Below are positions 51,669 to 62,000 of a DNA stretch of 64,000 nt, in pieces. Every line of letters starts with the position of its first letter. Within the stretch, counting starts at the first letter, position 1. Below the pieces are notes generated by a model. It had not been told where the DNA came from. It saw only the letters and a program-made list of their open reading frames with translations, and ran no database searches. The position numbers and the translations under genes are program-made. The stretch is taken from contig OZ254082.1 of NCBI GenBank assembly GCA_965267535.1, forward strand, positions 1-64,000, given 5' to 3'. Source of the DNA: CAXBNB01 sp965267535 (lineage in GTDB: Bacteria > Bacteroidota > Bacteroidia > Cytophagales > Cyclobacteriaceae).

Positions 51669-52541
51669 ATGATAAAATCAATGACGGGCTATGGCATAGT
51701 ACAAGCCGAAACCGAATATTATACACTTCAGGCAGAGCTGAAAACACTCAACTCTAAGTTTTTAGACCTGACTCTACGTTTGCCTAAAGAGCTCACGGCT
51801 TTTGAGTACCAGTTTAGAGAAATATTATCAAAAGGGCTGGTTAGAGGCAAAGCGAATGTTACGCTCGAACTCACACCCAAAGAAGGGATGCAGGGGGCCG
51901 TTTTTAATCAGGAAATATTTAATAAGCTATTTGAAGAGCTAAAGAATTTGGCAAAAGGAAGAGGAGTGAGCGAATCGGATGTGTTTAACAGTGTGATGAG
52001 GCAACCAGAAATTCTCCAGCAGTCAGATAATACTACAGAAGTAGTGGAGCAATCAGTAGCTTTAAATCTAGTCAAGCAGGTTGTAGCTGCCTGTAACGAT
52101 TTCAGGGTGCAGGAAGGTAACTCTCTGGAAGAGGCACTCCGAGAAAGCGTGAACGCTATTAGTAAAAGGCTGGAGGAAATAAAAAACATAGAGCCCGAGC
52201 GCACAGCTGCCATGCGCAAGCGGCTGACAGATAGTATTTTAGAACAGTCGGAGAGTGAAAAGATAGATGAAAATCGATTTGAGCAGGAGCTTATCTATTA
52301 TATAGAAAAGCTGGATATTAATGAAGAACTGGTAAGGTTAAAAAATCATTTAATGTACTTTATCGAAACCCTTGAAATGCCAGACTCACAAGGCAAGAAG
52401 TTAGGCTTCATTGGACAAGAGATGGGAAGAGAAATAAATACGATTGGGTCTAAAGCCAACGATGCTACTATACAACGTCTGGTAGTGGAGATGAAAGATG
52501 AGCTGGAAAAGATAAAGGAGCAGGTACTCAATGTATTATAA
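51669..52541 (+). CDS. yicC: YicC/YloC-family endoribonuclease
   Basis: 290 residues from ATG 51669 (MIKSMTGYGIVQAETEYYTL); the longer frame begins at a TTG. The YicC N-domain has LKTLNSKFLDLTLRLPKEL and VRGKANVTLELTP. The C-terminal DUF1732 part has FEQELIYYIEKLDINEELVR, KLGFIGQEMGREINTIGSKA and NDATIQRLVVEMKDELEKIK. YicC proteins are endoribonucleases linked to RNA decay, as shown for E. coli YicC. The gene begins 41 bases after the preceding barrel-protein gene and may be co-transcribed with it. Confidence 0.94.
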   Translation: MIKSMTGYGIVQAETEYYTLQAELKTLNSKFLDLTLRLPKELTAFEYQFREILSKGLVRGKANVTLELTPKEGMQGAVFNQEIFNKLFEELKNLAKGRGVSESDVFNSVMRQPEILQQSDNTTEVVEQSVALNLVKQVVAACNDFRVQEGNSLEEALRESVNAISKRLEEIKNIEPERTAAMRKRLTDSILEQSESEKIDENRFEQELIYYIEKLDINEELVRLKNHLMYFIETLEMPDSQGKKLGFIGQEMGREINTIGSKANDATIQRLVVEMKDELEKIKEQVLNVL

Positions 52542-52562
52542 GAAAACAACAATATTTAAGTC

Positions 52563-52594
52563 CAATAAAATCAATAGGTTATTGTGTTTTATTG
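52563..52594. other. AT-rich nested stem-loop between yicC and carbonic anhydrase
   Basis: CAATAAAA (52563-52570) pairs with TTTTATTG (52587-52594), and inside them CAATA (52572-52576) pairs with TATTG (52580-52584) around a 3-base loop. No T-run follows. It may be a weak terminator or an RNA-stability element. Confidence 0.35.
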
Positions 52595-52640
52595 CATTTA
52601 GTATTTTCTTAGAGAAATAATAAAAACAAAATAGATTGTT

Positions 52641-53273
52641 ATGTCAGAATCACTAGAATCCCTATTAAACGGAAACAAAGCCTGGGCGGAAGAGACCAGA
52701 AAAAACAATCCTCAGTTATTTGAAGAATTGTCTAAAGGCCAAAGCCCAGAGTTTTTGTGGATTGGCTGCTCAGACAGTCGAGTACCAGCTACAAAAGTGA
52801 CCAATACCAACCCGGGTTCTATTTTTGTACATAGAAATATAGCAAACATGGTTATACCCACAGACCTCAATTTGCTATCTGTAGTAAATTATGCCGTAGT
52901 TCACCTAAAGGTGAAGCACGTGATCGTGTGTGGCCATTATGGATGTGGAGGTGTTAAAGCCGCTATGGGCAATGATGACCTGGGCATACTGAATAGCTGG
53001 CTACAGCACATTAAGAATGTATACAACGATAATGTGGCTGAGCTAGATGCAATCAGCAATGAAGATGATAAGTTTAATCGTATGGTTGAGTTGAATGTAG
53101 CAGCTCAGGTAAAAGAACTATCTAAAATTTCTTTTATTCAGGATCAATGGAAAAATGGAGAGTATCCGCACATTCACGGTTGTGTATATAACCTGAGTGA
53201 TGGAGAAATTAAAAACCTTGATATCAGTGTGAATTCTACCAGCCAGCTTGGAAAAGTTCACCAGTACTCTTGA
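52641..53273 (+). CDS. can: Beta-class carbonic anhydrase
   Basis: 210 residues. Interconverts CO2 and bicarbonate in the cytosol. The zinc ligands are Cys43 in WIGCSDSRVP (with the Asp45-Arg47 dyad), and His99 and Cys102 in VIVCGHYGCGGVKAAMG. The family motifs PGSIFVHRNIANMV and FNRMVELNVAAQVKELSK are also present. Length and motif spacing are normal for the plant-like beta class. It is monocistronic, with a stem-loop upstream and a terminator 36 bases after it. Confidence 0.96.
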   Translation: MSESLESLLNGNKAWAEETRKNNPQLFEELSKGQSPEFLWIGCSDSRVPATKVTNTNPGSIFVHRNIANMVIPTDLNLLSVVNYAVVHLKVKHVIVCGHYGCGGVKAAMGNDDLGILNSWLQHIKNVYNDNVAELDAISNEDDKFNRMVELNVAAQVKELSKISFIQDQWKNGEYPHIHGCVYNLSDGEIKNLDISVNSTSQLGKVHQYS

Positions 53274-53308
53274 GCCGCCACTCACTGAATAAACACTAAA
53301 AAATGATT

Positions 53309-53339
53309 AAATGGGGTTTCCAGCAGACCCCATTTTTTA
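53309..53339 (+). terminator. Terminator after carbonic anhydrase
   Basis: AAATGGGGT (53309-53317) pairs with ACCCCATTT (53327-53335), with a 9-base loop and following T residues. Confidence 0.88.
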
Positions 53340-53350
53340 TTGCCAAATTT

Positions 53351-54754
53351 CTAAAAACGCTTAGTAAAAGCTACTCTCATACCCAAGGCATTTTCTGCTA
53401 TACTTCCCCATTGATAGTTAAGCACTGTATTGAAACTGTATTTATTTTTTAGAGGCTTGGTTAATGTGAGTTGAATGCTGTTAAGGGTGCGTATGGTGGT
53501 ACTTTTTAATACGAGCCGGTTTTCAAATAAATTACCGTGATTTTCAAAATAGGTATATTTCAGGGTATAATAAGTGTCAAATAGATTCCCCCTGCTTCCA
53601 ATATTAAAGCCTTTAAGGGTGCTTTTTATCCTGAAAACGTTGTATTGGTCTGCAATAGGTAACAGGAACATGGGATTTCCAATTGAAACATTGGAGTATG
53701 ACCAGCCAGCATTGTAGATTCCGTTATTGAAAAAATTATCCGGTTCGAAATAGGGTTTACCGTCACTGTCATATTTATCTCCATTTTGGTCTGTGGTTTT
53801 AAATAGTTCAATTAGAATAGCCTGTACAACACGTTTATTCTTAAAAATTAAATTCAAACCTGTTAATCCATCAGAAAAGTTTTTGACCTGTAAACCGGAA
53901 TGATCTTCATAGAAAAAATTCCAATAATTGATAAGTTTAATTTTATCATTGAAATACTCAACACCCATATCATAATTTCCCAAGTGATTTCCTATCGCAT
54001 TTAAATAATCGCTTTGAAATCTGGTGTCTGACGTGGATTTTCCAAAAATTACACTTTTATAATTCTTTAACCCTGAGGGTAATTTTTCTCCTGAGTTTGA
54101 TATTGTTCCCTCCCACTGTACATTATGAGTCAGGCCTGCATACAGTGCAAAGGGCAGCCTTTTGTTTGATATTCTACCATAAAAGTATTTTTGGTGTAAG
54201 AAAGGGCTTTCTATGTATCGGTCTTTTTCAAACCAACCATGCGCGTAGTAAAACAAAAACTGAACATATCCCTTAGTAAGGGGGACATCAATCCAGTCAT
54301 TGGAGTAGAGGGCTATTTTTGGTATGGGCAATGAGTTATTGCCGTTGACAAACTGACCAACTGATAAAAGTGTGTCCCTTACTCCTAATACCTCTTCTTT
54401 TCTACCTCCAAAAAGGGAAAACTTACCCAAGTTGGCCTGAAGGTAGCCTTCAATGATATCCCCTGTAGTTTTTTCGCTTTGCCTGGCTATTACATCAAAA
54501 CCAAGATCAAGCTCTAATTTATTTTTGGTGAGCAGGGGCTGAATACCATTAGCTTCGAGGTAAAAGGTGTTGGGGTCGTTGTTTAATCGTTGAGAATTGT
54601 TTCCTTGCATCCACAAAGGAGCGGAGCTACCTGTAGACAGCAAAGATCCGGCAGACAATTCAATGTTCTGTCGGTTTGGTATAGAGTCTTGTGCTGTTGC
54701 TTGTGTGTAGAAAAGAAATGATAGGAATAAAAAGGGCAGAAAAAATTTTCTCAT
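53351..54754 (-). CDS. wzi: Wzi-like capsule assembly outer-membrane protein
   Basis: 467 residues. A signal peptide (MRKFFLPFLFLSFLFYTQAT, cut near AQ) precedes an 18-strand-type barrel. The Wzi family motifs are LLSTGSSAPLWMQGNNSQRL, GYLQANLGKFSLFGGRKEEV, SLPIPKIALYSNDWIDVPLT and KGYVQFLFYYAHGWFEKDRY, and the chain ends in KRF, a barrel-type terminus. In enterobacteria Wzi binds capsular polysaccharide at the surface. It is convergent with the carbonic anhydrase terminator and divergent from wecA, an enzyme that starts lipid-linked sugar chains. That supports a polysaccharide role, which remains inferred. Confidence 0.88.
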   Translation of the reverse strand: MRKFFLPFLFLSFLFYTQATAQDSIPNRQNIELSAGSLLSTGSSAPLWMQGNNSQRLNNDPNTFYLEANGIQPLLTKNKLELDLGFDVIARQSEKTTGDIIEGYLQANLGKFSLFGGRKEEVLGVRDTLLSVGQFVNGNNSLPIPKIALYSNDWIDVPLTKGYVQFLFYYAHGWFEKDRYIESPFLHQKYFYGRISNKRLPFALYAGLTHNVQWEGTISNSGEKLPSGLKNYKSVIFGKSTSDTRFQSDYLNAIGNHLGNYDMGVEYFNDKIKLINYWNFFYEDHSGLQVKNFSDGLTGLNLIFKNKRVVQAILIELFKTTDQNGDKYDSDGKPYFEPDNFFNNGIYNAGWSYSNVSIGNPMFLLPIADQYNVFRIKSTLKGFNIGSRGNLFDTYYTLKYTYFENHGNLFENRLVLKSTTIRTLNSIQLTLTKPLKNKYSFNTVLNYQWGSIAENALGMRVAFTKRF

Positions 54755-54786
54755 TTTTTAATGTAGCTAATACCTTTATTTAACCG

Positions 54787-54794
54787 CAAACATA
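54787..54794 (-). promoter_or_regulatory. -7 promoter element of wzi
   Basis: On the minus strand the bases read TATGTTTG, matching TAnnTTTG, 32 bases before ATG 54754. Confidence 0.45.
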
Positions 54795-54915
54795 GGCTCA
54801 TAATTGTAGTATGGCTGGAAGATGTGTTAATATTTTTGGAATAAAAACACGTAAGAAGATAAAAGAAAAGGAAACCAAAGCCATACTCTGCTAAAAATGA
54901 CTCAACCAAATTTGT

Positions 54916-54923
54916 TACCTTTG
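54916..54923 (+). promoter_or_regulatory. -7 promoter element of wecA
   Basis: TACCTTTG, an exact TAnnTTTG match, 22 bases before the wecA ATG. With the wzi element on the other strand it makes a divergent promoter pair. Confidence 0.55.
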
Positions 54924-54945
54924 GATACTATTCCGCTAAAATCTC

Positions 54946-56055
54946 ATGGACAGAGCCATACTATCTTTTGTTACAGCCTTTGCAATCAGCTATTTAATAT
55001 TTCCTCCCGCTATTAAAGCATTTCATAAGTTTAGCTTGGTAGATGATCCAGGGGGTAGAAAAATTCATAAGAAGCAAGTTCCGGCTTTAGGAGGTATACC
55101 AATATTTTTTGGGGTCGTAGTGTCCTTGTTGGTTTGGCTACCTATAGGTATGATTGCTCATTATAAGTTTTATCTTGTAGCCATTGCTTTTATTTTTATT
55201 TTGGGCCTTCGCGACGACCTGAGCCCTGTTAGTGCTTTGCAAAAACTCATTGGTCAGGTTGGAGCAGCCTCTATCCTTTTTTTCTTGTGTAATATACGCA
55301 TCGATTCTTTTTATGGTTTATTTGGTTTGTATGATATGCCTTACTGGCTTAGTTATTTCGTAACCCTGTTTACGATTATAGTCATAACCAATGCTTACAA
55401 CCTTATTGATGGTATAGATGGACTAGCCGGATCGATAGGTTGTCTTACTTTACTCTTTCTGGGGTCATGGTTTGTGATACAGGGACGTGTACACTTTAGT
55501 TTTATCGCCTTAGCATTTGCTGGGTCATTGTTAGCTTTTCTTATTTACAATTGGAGCCCTTCCAAGATATTCATGGGTGATTCGGGAAGCTCGATAGTGG
55601 GTTTGCTGATAGCAATGTATACGGTGTATTTTATAGATTTTAATGCAGCACTCTCTGAAAAAGCACCTTTCAAATTTACGGCTGAAGTAGGTACTGCTGT
55701 AGGGCTATTGATTATTCCGCTGGTAGATACTGGACGGGTGTTTATCAAACGCACACTGGCTGGAAAGTCATTTATGGAACCTGATAACAACCACATACAC
55801 CATGTGCTGTTGGCTATGGGCAATGACCATCGCCAGGCCACCATTATTTTACTTATGGTTAAGGCATACTTTATAATATTGCTTTTTTCTCTACGAAACT
55901 ATCCCGACAAAATAGTAATACCTGCAATAGTGGGTTCAGCCATTTTGCTAAGTCTGGGCTTGAACTATGCCTACCGACAGCACAAGAAAAAACGGGACCA
56001 GGGCAAGGATAACCAAGACAAATCCAAACAGGTTTATATAAACAAGACAGCTTGA
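54946..56055 (+). CDS. wecA: WecA/MraY-family sugar-1-phosphate transferase
   Basis: 369 residues with about 11 membrane segments. Moves a sugar-1-phosphate, probably GlcNAc-1-P, onto undecaprenyl phosphate to start O-antigen, capsule or wall polymer. Conserved parts are KIHKKQVPALGGIPIFFG, the acidic pair in LGLRDDLSPV, NAYNLIDGIDGLAGSIG, FMGDSGSSIVGLLIA, and the His motif NNHIHHVLLAMG, which distinguishes WecA from MraY. A basic tail follows (KKKRDQGKDNQDKSKQVYIN). The gene is divergent from wzi and ends five bases from the convergent sprA. The exact sugar is not determined. Confidence 0.93.
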   Translation: MDRAILSFVTAFAISYLIFPPAIKAFHKFSLVDDPGGRKIHKKQVPALGGIPIFFGVVVSLLVWLPIGMIAHYKFYLVAIAFIFILGLRDDLSPVSALQKLIGQVGAASILFFLCNIRIDSFYGLFGLYDMPYWLSYFVTLFTIIVITNAYNLIDGIDGLAGSIGCLTLLFLGSWFVIQGRVHFSFIALAFAGSLLAFLIYNWSPSKIFMGDSGSSIVGLLIAMYTVYFIDFNAALSEKAPFKFTAEVGTAVGLLIIPLVDTGRVFIKRTLAGKSFMEPDNNHIHHVLLAMGNDHRQATIILLMVKAYFIILLFSLRNYPDKIVIPAIVGSAILLSLGLNYAYRQHKKKRDQGKDNQDKSKQVYINKTA

Positions 56056-56060
56056 AAAAG

Positions 56061-59000
56061 CTATTGTGCCAGGCTAAAGCGCATTTGTACGCCAAAAGCA
56101 GTAGTAGCCCGGTTGTATGAGTTAGATACTCTGGGCTGATTAATGTTTCGCTCAAAATACATGGTGATATCCAGCTTTTCATTTGCTACGTAGCTCACGG
56201 TAGGCCTAAGTTGGTAGTTGATGTTACCGGCTGTGATCGTAGTTACGTCATCAATTTTACGTTGTATCGTTTTGGTATCGCGAATGGTAAACGTCATGCG
56301 GAAGCGAATGTCATTTTTGATTGTCATGGTTCGCCCTTGCACTTTAAAAGGGATTTTCCAGTCTTTTTTGGTAGTACCAAAATCAAACGAAATGTCACTA
56401 CTTCTCATTTCCGTAATCTGAGAGTTTGATAAATTCAGCACCAGATTGCGTTCTTTTTTCCATTCTACTTTAGCCGTAGAACGGCTTTTGGTACGAACGT
56501 TTACTCCGATCAGCGGAGAAAAACGCTCTGCTATAGACACCTCATTCAAAATATAGACAGGAACCAGACCACTATCGTTGGAGATGGTGGCTCTGGGGTA
56601 ATCTGTGATACTCTGTGAAAGATCGGGTGTGTTTGTGTACTTTGATGAATTGGTGTAGTTGTTTATGCGAAACGAACTGGTATAGCTGTGTGTAATGTTG
56701 ATAGAAGAAACAAGGTCTTTGAACATAGGTAACTTGGATAGACCGGCATAGTCGAGTCGCCAGTTGGGCAGAGGCACCTTTGGGAAGGGTGTCAGGCTTA
56801 CTGTGTTAGGGTTTTTGCCACTATAAGCTGCAATAAATGCAGGTACCAATACGTCCTGCGAGTTGATGCCGTATTCCCCAGCATCGCTAAGAGCATTGAG
56901 GCGGGATTGAATGATGCTGCGATAGTTTTCGAAATTTGTAAAAGTAGGTGATGTATTGTCAGGGTTGTCTTTTACAAATGCAGTATTGAAAGATAAAAAT
57001 GAAACAGAATATGCACCGGATCGTGTGGGTGTCAGTGAATTAAAAGTACTGCTGATAGAATCGTACCGGAAGATTTCCTGAAAATCTCCATCGCTGGTTC
57101 GTTTAAAGTCTACCTGTAACTTCAGGTCTTTAAAAGGCTCGATGTTGGCCTTTACGCCTAAATCTTCACTTTGCCTTTGAGTAAAAAATGAGGTGAGAAA
57201 CGGACTTTTTACCAACCACCCGTTTTCTGCAGCTCTGAATCGGATATCCGGATCCTGGCTGCCAAGAACAAAAGCTTTTCCTGGTGCATTGAAGCCGCTA
57301 TCCAGACCAAACAAGTAAGCCCTCGGGCGGAACCCCGGCAGAGTGGTAGATTCTCTCACACTGTAGTTTACATTGATGGATCGCAGCGACATTGCCATGC
57401 GGAGTATACCTTTAAAGATACCGCCATCACTTTTGTTTACTGTGTCTTTTTTAGCGCTAGCTTGCTGGCTTCTTCGTGTTGAAGATCGTTTTGGAGTGTT
57501 GATTTCTTTGAGAAAACCTACTTTGTTGTAAAGTTTGACCATGTCCACTTTACTATTTACTGACCTGTCGCGGTTGTTGGATATGATGTTTCCAAATTCT
57601 TCGATTTGATCGATAGACCCGCCGTTCCAGTTGTACCCTACGGCATAGCGCAAATCGGCGCTTACCCAGTCAGTTAGTGGTATTTTGTCGAGAGGAAGTC
57701 GGTAGTTAGCACCTATGTTTTGGTCAAAGTTTTTCATCCTGCCCAGATGCTGCAGGTTGTAGATCACAGAGTCTCGTTTTGCCTGTGTGTCCAGATCGCC
57801 TTGTGGCTCATCTACAATGGCTCGTGCCCTGGCTGTATAGTCCAGGCTCAGGCTTTTGGTGAGGTTCCATCTCATGCCGTACGACCTGTTGAAGTTAAAA
57901 TACTTTTCAAAGTAGGGGTCGATACCATCTGTAGTCAGGTCTGCATTGCGAAGCTGACGTTTGGTAAATCGCCTGTCTACTTCAGCACGCATGCTTAGGT
58001 TGCTTGGGAGTGGGTTGAAGTTGAATTCTTTGATCAGTTTCAGATACTTTCCATCCAGAAACTCCACTTTTTTAAACGGCTCAATGGGAGTTAGCGAAGG
58101 GCTGTAATTGTAATTTATACCTCCTCGATAGTTTTTCTCTACAAAGGCTGCCGTGTTTATCCCGCTCGTTATGCTTTCGCTAAAAGCGTAATTAAAAGAG
58201 AAGTTTTCTATATCATAAATATGACTTTTTGCCTCAGGGTTTACTTTTTCCTTTCTTACGTTTGAAAAGTTTATGGCTTTTCGGGTAGTGCGATCCTGCA
58301 CTTTGTTTTTGTATTCATTTCTCTCCTGCTCAGACCCAAAGCTGAGTAGCGCTGCATCGAGAGGTAAGTCCTGATCCAGGGGGTCATATTTGGGTGTAAC
58401 GGTAGTTTTTTCAGTACTTACATACATGGGCACTTTTAAGCCATGCTTGCCGGGTATCAGTTTGTCGAGATTCACATCGGCAGATACGTCGTACTGGAAG
58501 GTTTCGTCACGCGTGCGCTCAGATATCCGTTGCTGAATAGAACCAAACCCGATGGAAGTAAAGCGTGTAGAGGCATTTACCCGGGCAAAGTCGGCGAGTT
58601 GTGCACTCAGGCGCGCATTTACTGCATACCCTGCCTGCCTGTCAAAGTCAGCCACACGGAGTTCGTTGGCCCATATACATATGGATTTGTCCTGTAGGTC
58701 GTCACTTTTGGGGTTTCTTACACCAATCATAAGCGACTGCACGGAACTCATTTTGGGGTTACCCTCCACGGTTAGGTTGTATTTTCCGTTTTCAGAAGGC
58801 CTGATATAGGCTTGTTCCTGATTGAACCCTTCTCTGTCGCGCCGAAGTTTTAGAGCGTAGAGTTCATCTATAGCTATATCTATTTCGTTTTCTTCTGGCC
58901 ATACCAATCGCCTGAGTTCATCCCCGGATACCGGTAAGTCTTCCGGTGTAATCTTGAGAGGTACTTCTATTTCATAATAGTTTTCAACAAAGTCACGTCC

Positions 59001-62000
59001 AAAGCGAATAAACGCAGTTACCTCATCGTCATCCAGAAAGTTGTCGTTGTTTCGTTCGGCGTGTAAAAACATTTTTAAGCGACCGTAGTTGAGTAGATCC
59101 AGGCCTACATTTTTATAAACAGCTCGTGCATCTCCATCTTCAAGACCCTCTACACAAATCCGTAAAGACTGTTCGTTGTTTCGCCTTTGAATGGTAGTGG
59201 TGTTGTCTCTGTCTCGCTGTAGCCCGGGTGGTATCACGTAAGGAGATTTTCCTTCGGAAGGCACACTGTTTTCTTCGATGTTGACTACAGAGACATCAAA
59301 ATCGGATGTGGTAGTTTCCGGTATTTCGCTGAAACCACTTTGCTCCAGGTTTTGGTCGTATTTTCTCCATTGGCTACCTACCAGCTGGAGCTTTGCAAAA
59401 CGCAGTACAACCGGTTGGCGCCAGCCGGTTAGATAGATTCTATAAAACTTGATAGAATTGAATGAAGGGTTTCCAAAGATATTGTCAGGGTTTCGTACGG
59501 GTATTCTGAACAGGTACCAGTTGGTTCCGCTTCTGTCTTCTACCTGATCGATGATGTGTCCTTTGCCTATGCCCAGCTGCCCGGGTTTTAGTGGGATTTT
59601 GTACTCAAAATACTCTTCCAGATCGGAGATGGTATTGTCATTGTTCAGATCTTCGTTTTCGGGTATGTTGCTGGAAGACGCGGTAAAACTTCCCGAGCCG
59701 GCATTGATAGGAGAGTTGTTTTCCATGCCGTTAAAGTTTTTGTATCGCTCCAGTATTTTGGCATCCTGATTATCGTATTCAGGGTCCAGAAAGTACTTAA
59801 AATTGTCTGCAGAAACATCGCTGAGTACCCTCGCCCTACCGTTGGAATTGAGGCTGGGTTGGTTTACAAAGTTTTGAAAAGCCGGAAAGTCTTCTTCTTC
59901 TTCCGATTTTAATCCATCGAAACCAACATCCTGATTAGGTCTGGCAGAAGCCGAGTTGTCGAAAAAGTCCGTCAGGTATTGCAGTGTGGTTACCTTTCCC
60001 CACTCTGTCACAGTTGTGTTTTCTGCCGATCCATTAGGAGGTAGTCCGTTTTCGAAGGCATGCCGGTTGTCTTTCATTACGTCTTCGGATATGCTTCCGA
60101 AGTTGAAGATCAGTTCGCCCCCGGTGGTGTTGTTTTGGTTGAAAATACCATCAAGCACTTTACCGTTATCACCCAGCACAAAAGGATCCATCATCCAGAA
60201 TTCCAGGTATTCAACATTGGTTTTGTCCCAGTTTACCTCATTGGTATTGGCCCGTGTAATTGCCCCAAAGTTTTGTTCAGGATTGTTGAGTAATCCATCA
60301 GGTGTCAGGTTTGGATTGTAGTTGTAGGGTCCGCGCTCGCTGGGGTAGTAAGCCAGGTCAAAAATGGGCTCATTGGTATTGATGATCTGGCGGTCACGCT
60401 GCTGGTATATTTCCTGAGGGAGTACGGGCTTCACGTAGTTATTTGCCAGATCGTCATTAGATATGTTTGAGGGTTTGTTTCCTCCCCCACTTCTGTAAAA
60501 GGTATTGTCAATCACATACCAGGCTAGTTTGGCCCTTTTGTATCCATACCCCAGGTTGTTTTCGCCATTGTCTATTACAAACTTGTTGTTGCGTGTTTCG
60601 GGCGTAGAGGCTAGTTTCCAGGCTATGTGTCCTCCGGCGATGTTTATGGGAGTAGCGGCATTTTCAAAGTCGTCTATGTAGGACGTGCCATCTCCGTTTA
60701 CGATGTTGGATGTGCCGGGTATAATCTGGGCAAACTCTCCGTTGAAGTTAATCGTGGATTTCTCTTTGGTGTTGAGTATGGGCAGTGCATCAATCATTTT
60801 GGTGAGAAAGCGTGATTCTTTCTGATAGTTGATGTCAAAGCCGTATTTTGTATTTCGTGTGGGCTCTTCCCCTACGCTAAATCTACTGATACCCCCGGGG
60901 CGTTCGTTGAGGTGCAAAAGTGTAGCACCGATATTGAAGTTGTCAGAAAAACGATAATCAAAATGAGCACCGGTAAGCCATCGGGTCTGAAAGTTGAATA
61001 AGTCTGCTTTTTCGTAAGAAATTTGAATGTCTTTACCGGAGTTGAGTATGCCATCGTCGATAATTCTGACTACACCAAGCCTGCCGTCTACGGTATAGTG
61101 CAGTCCTTTGGTGAGCTGCGTGCCTCCCGCGGTTACTACTACAGATTCTTCGTCTATATTGATGCCCTCCAACCGTATTTCGCTAGCCGATCCGGATTGA
61201 AAACGTCCTTGAATAAAGAACTTGTTTTTGGAGGCGACTTGTTGGGCAGCTATTTGAGTGGTACGGTACAGGGTGTCGTATACGTATTTATTGATCAGGT
61301 TTTGTTCATTGTCTCTGAAATGGCTCTTGAGAGTCCGGCCAAACGGTTCCAATACGGGGAAAATAATGTTTCCTTTTTCTTTATTGACAGTGACACCTTC
61401 AATAAAGTCGAAGTTGCCATCTCTTTGCCTGTCGCCATTGCGGTTGAGCTGATCCAGCCCGAGCAGTCTTACCAGCGGAATGTCTTTGGTTTCGGCTCCC
61501 TGGTTTAAGCTGGGATTGTCGAAGTTGGTAAGGTCATCGCGATAATGGATACGCAGCGTAAATCCTTCCTCGCTAAGTCGGTATGCATTTAGGTAGTAGA
61601 TGTTTTTCATCATCAGGTCCCAACTGGGCACCTTGGTGTTGATTTTTGTTGGCCTCAATAGCTTAAGCATAATGAGGTCATCGTCTTGCCTGCCTTGATA
61701 ATCTTCCGAAAGCTCTCCTACCGAATAGGTTTGTCCGTTGTAGTTGTATTCGTATGATACGGCAAGTACTTCATCGTTTTGAAGTTTTCGCAGCAAAGTG
61801 ATGTAGCCCAGTTGTCTGTTCCACTCATATTCACGAGGGTCTAGCTTTCTGGCTGCTGTGATGGTTTCAAAGTCCACAGATTTAGACATGCTATAGCGGT
61901 TGGTCAGGTAGTCTCCTGCGGTTTCTATGTTACGTATATCAGGTACGTCTTTTAGTTCTTCGAAGAGATTGTTGGCCTCATTGTCGGCCGGGCCGGGTAC

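Noticed and set aside
61023..61508. 161-residue plus-strand frame inside sprA
   Set aside because: It is antisense to a conserved part of SprA and has no recognisable motif.
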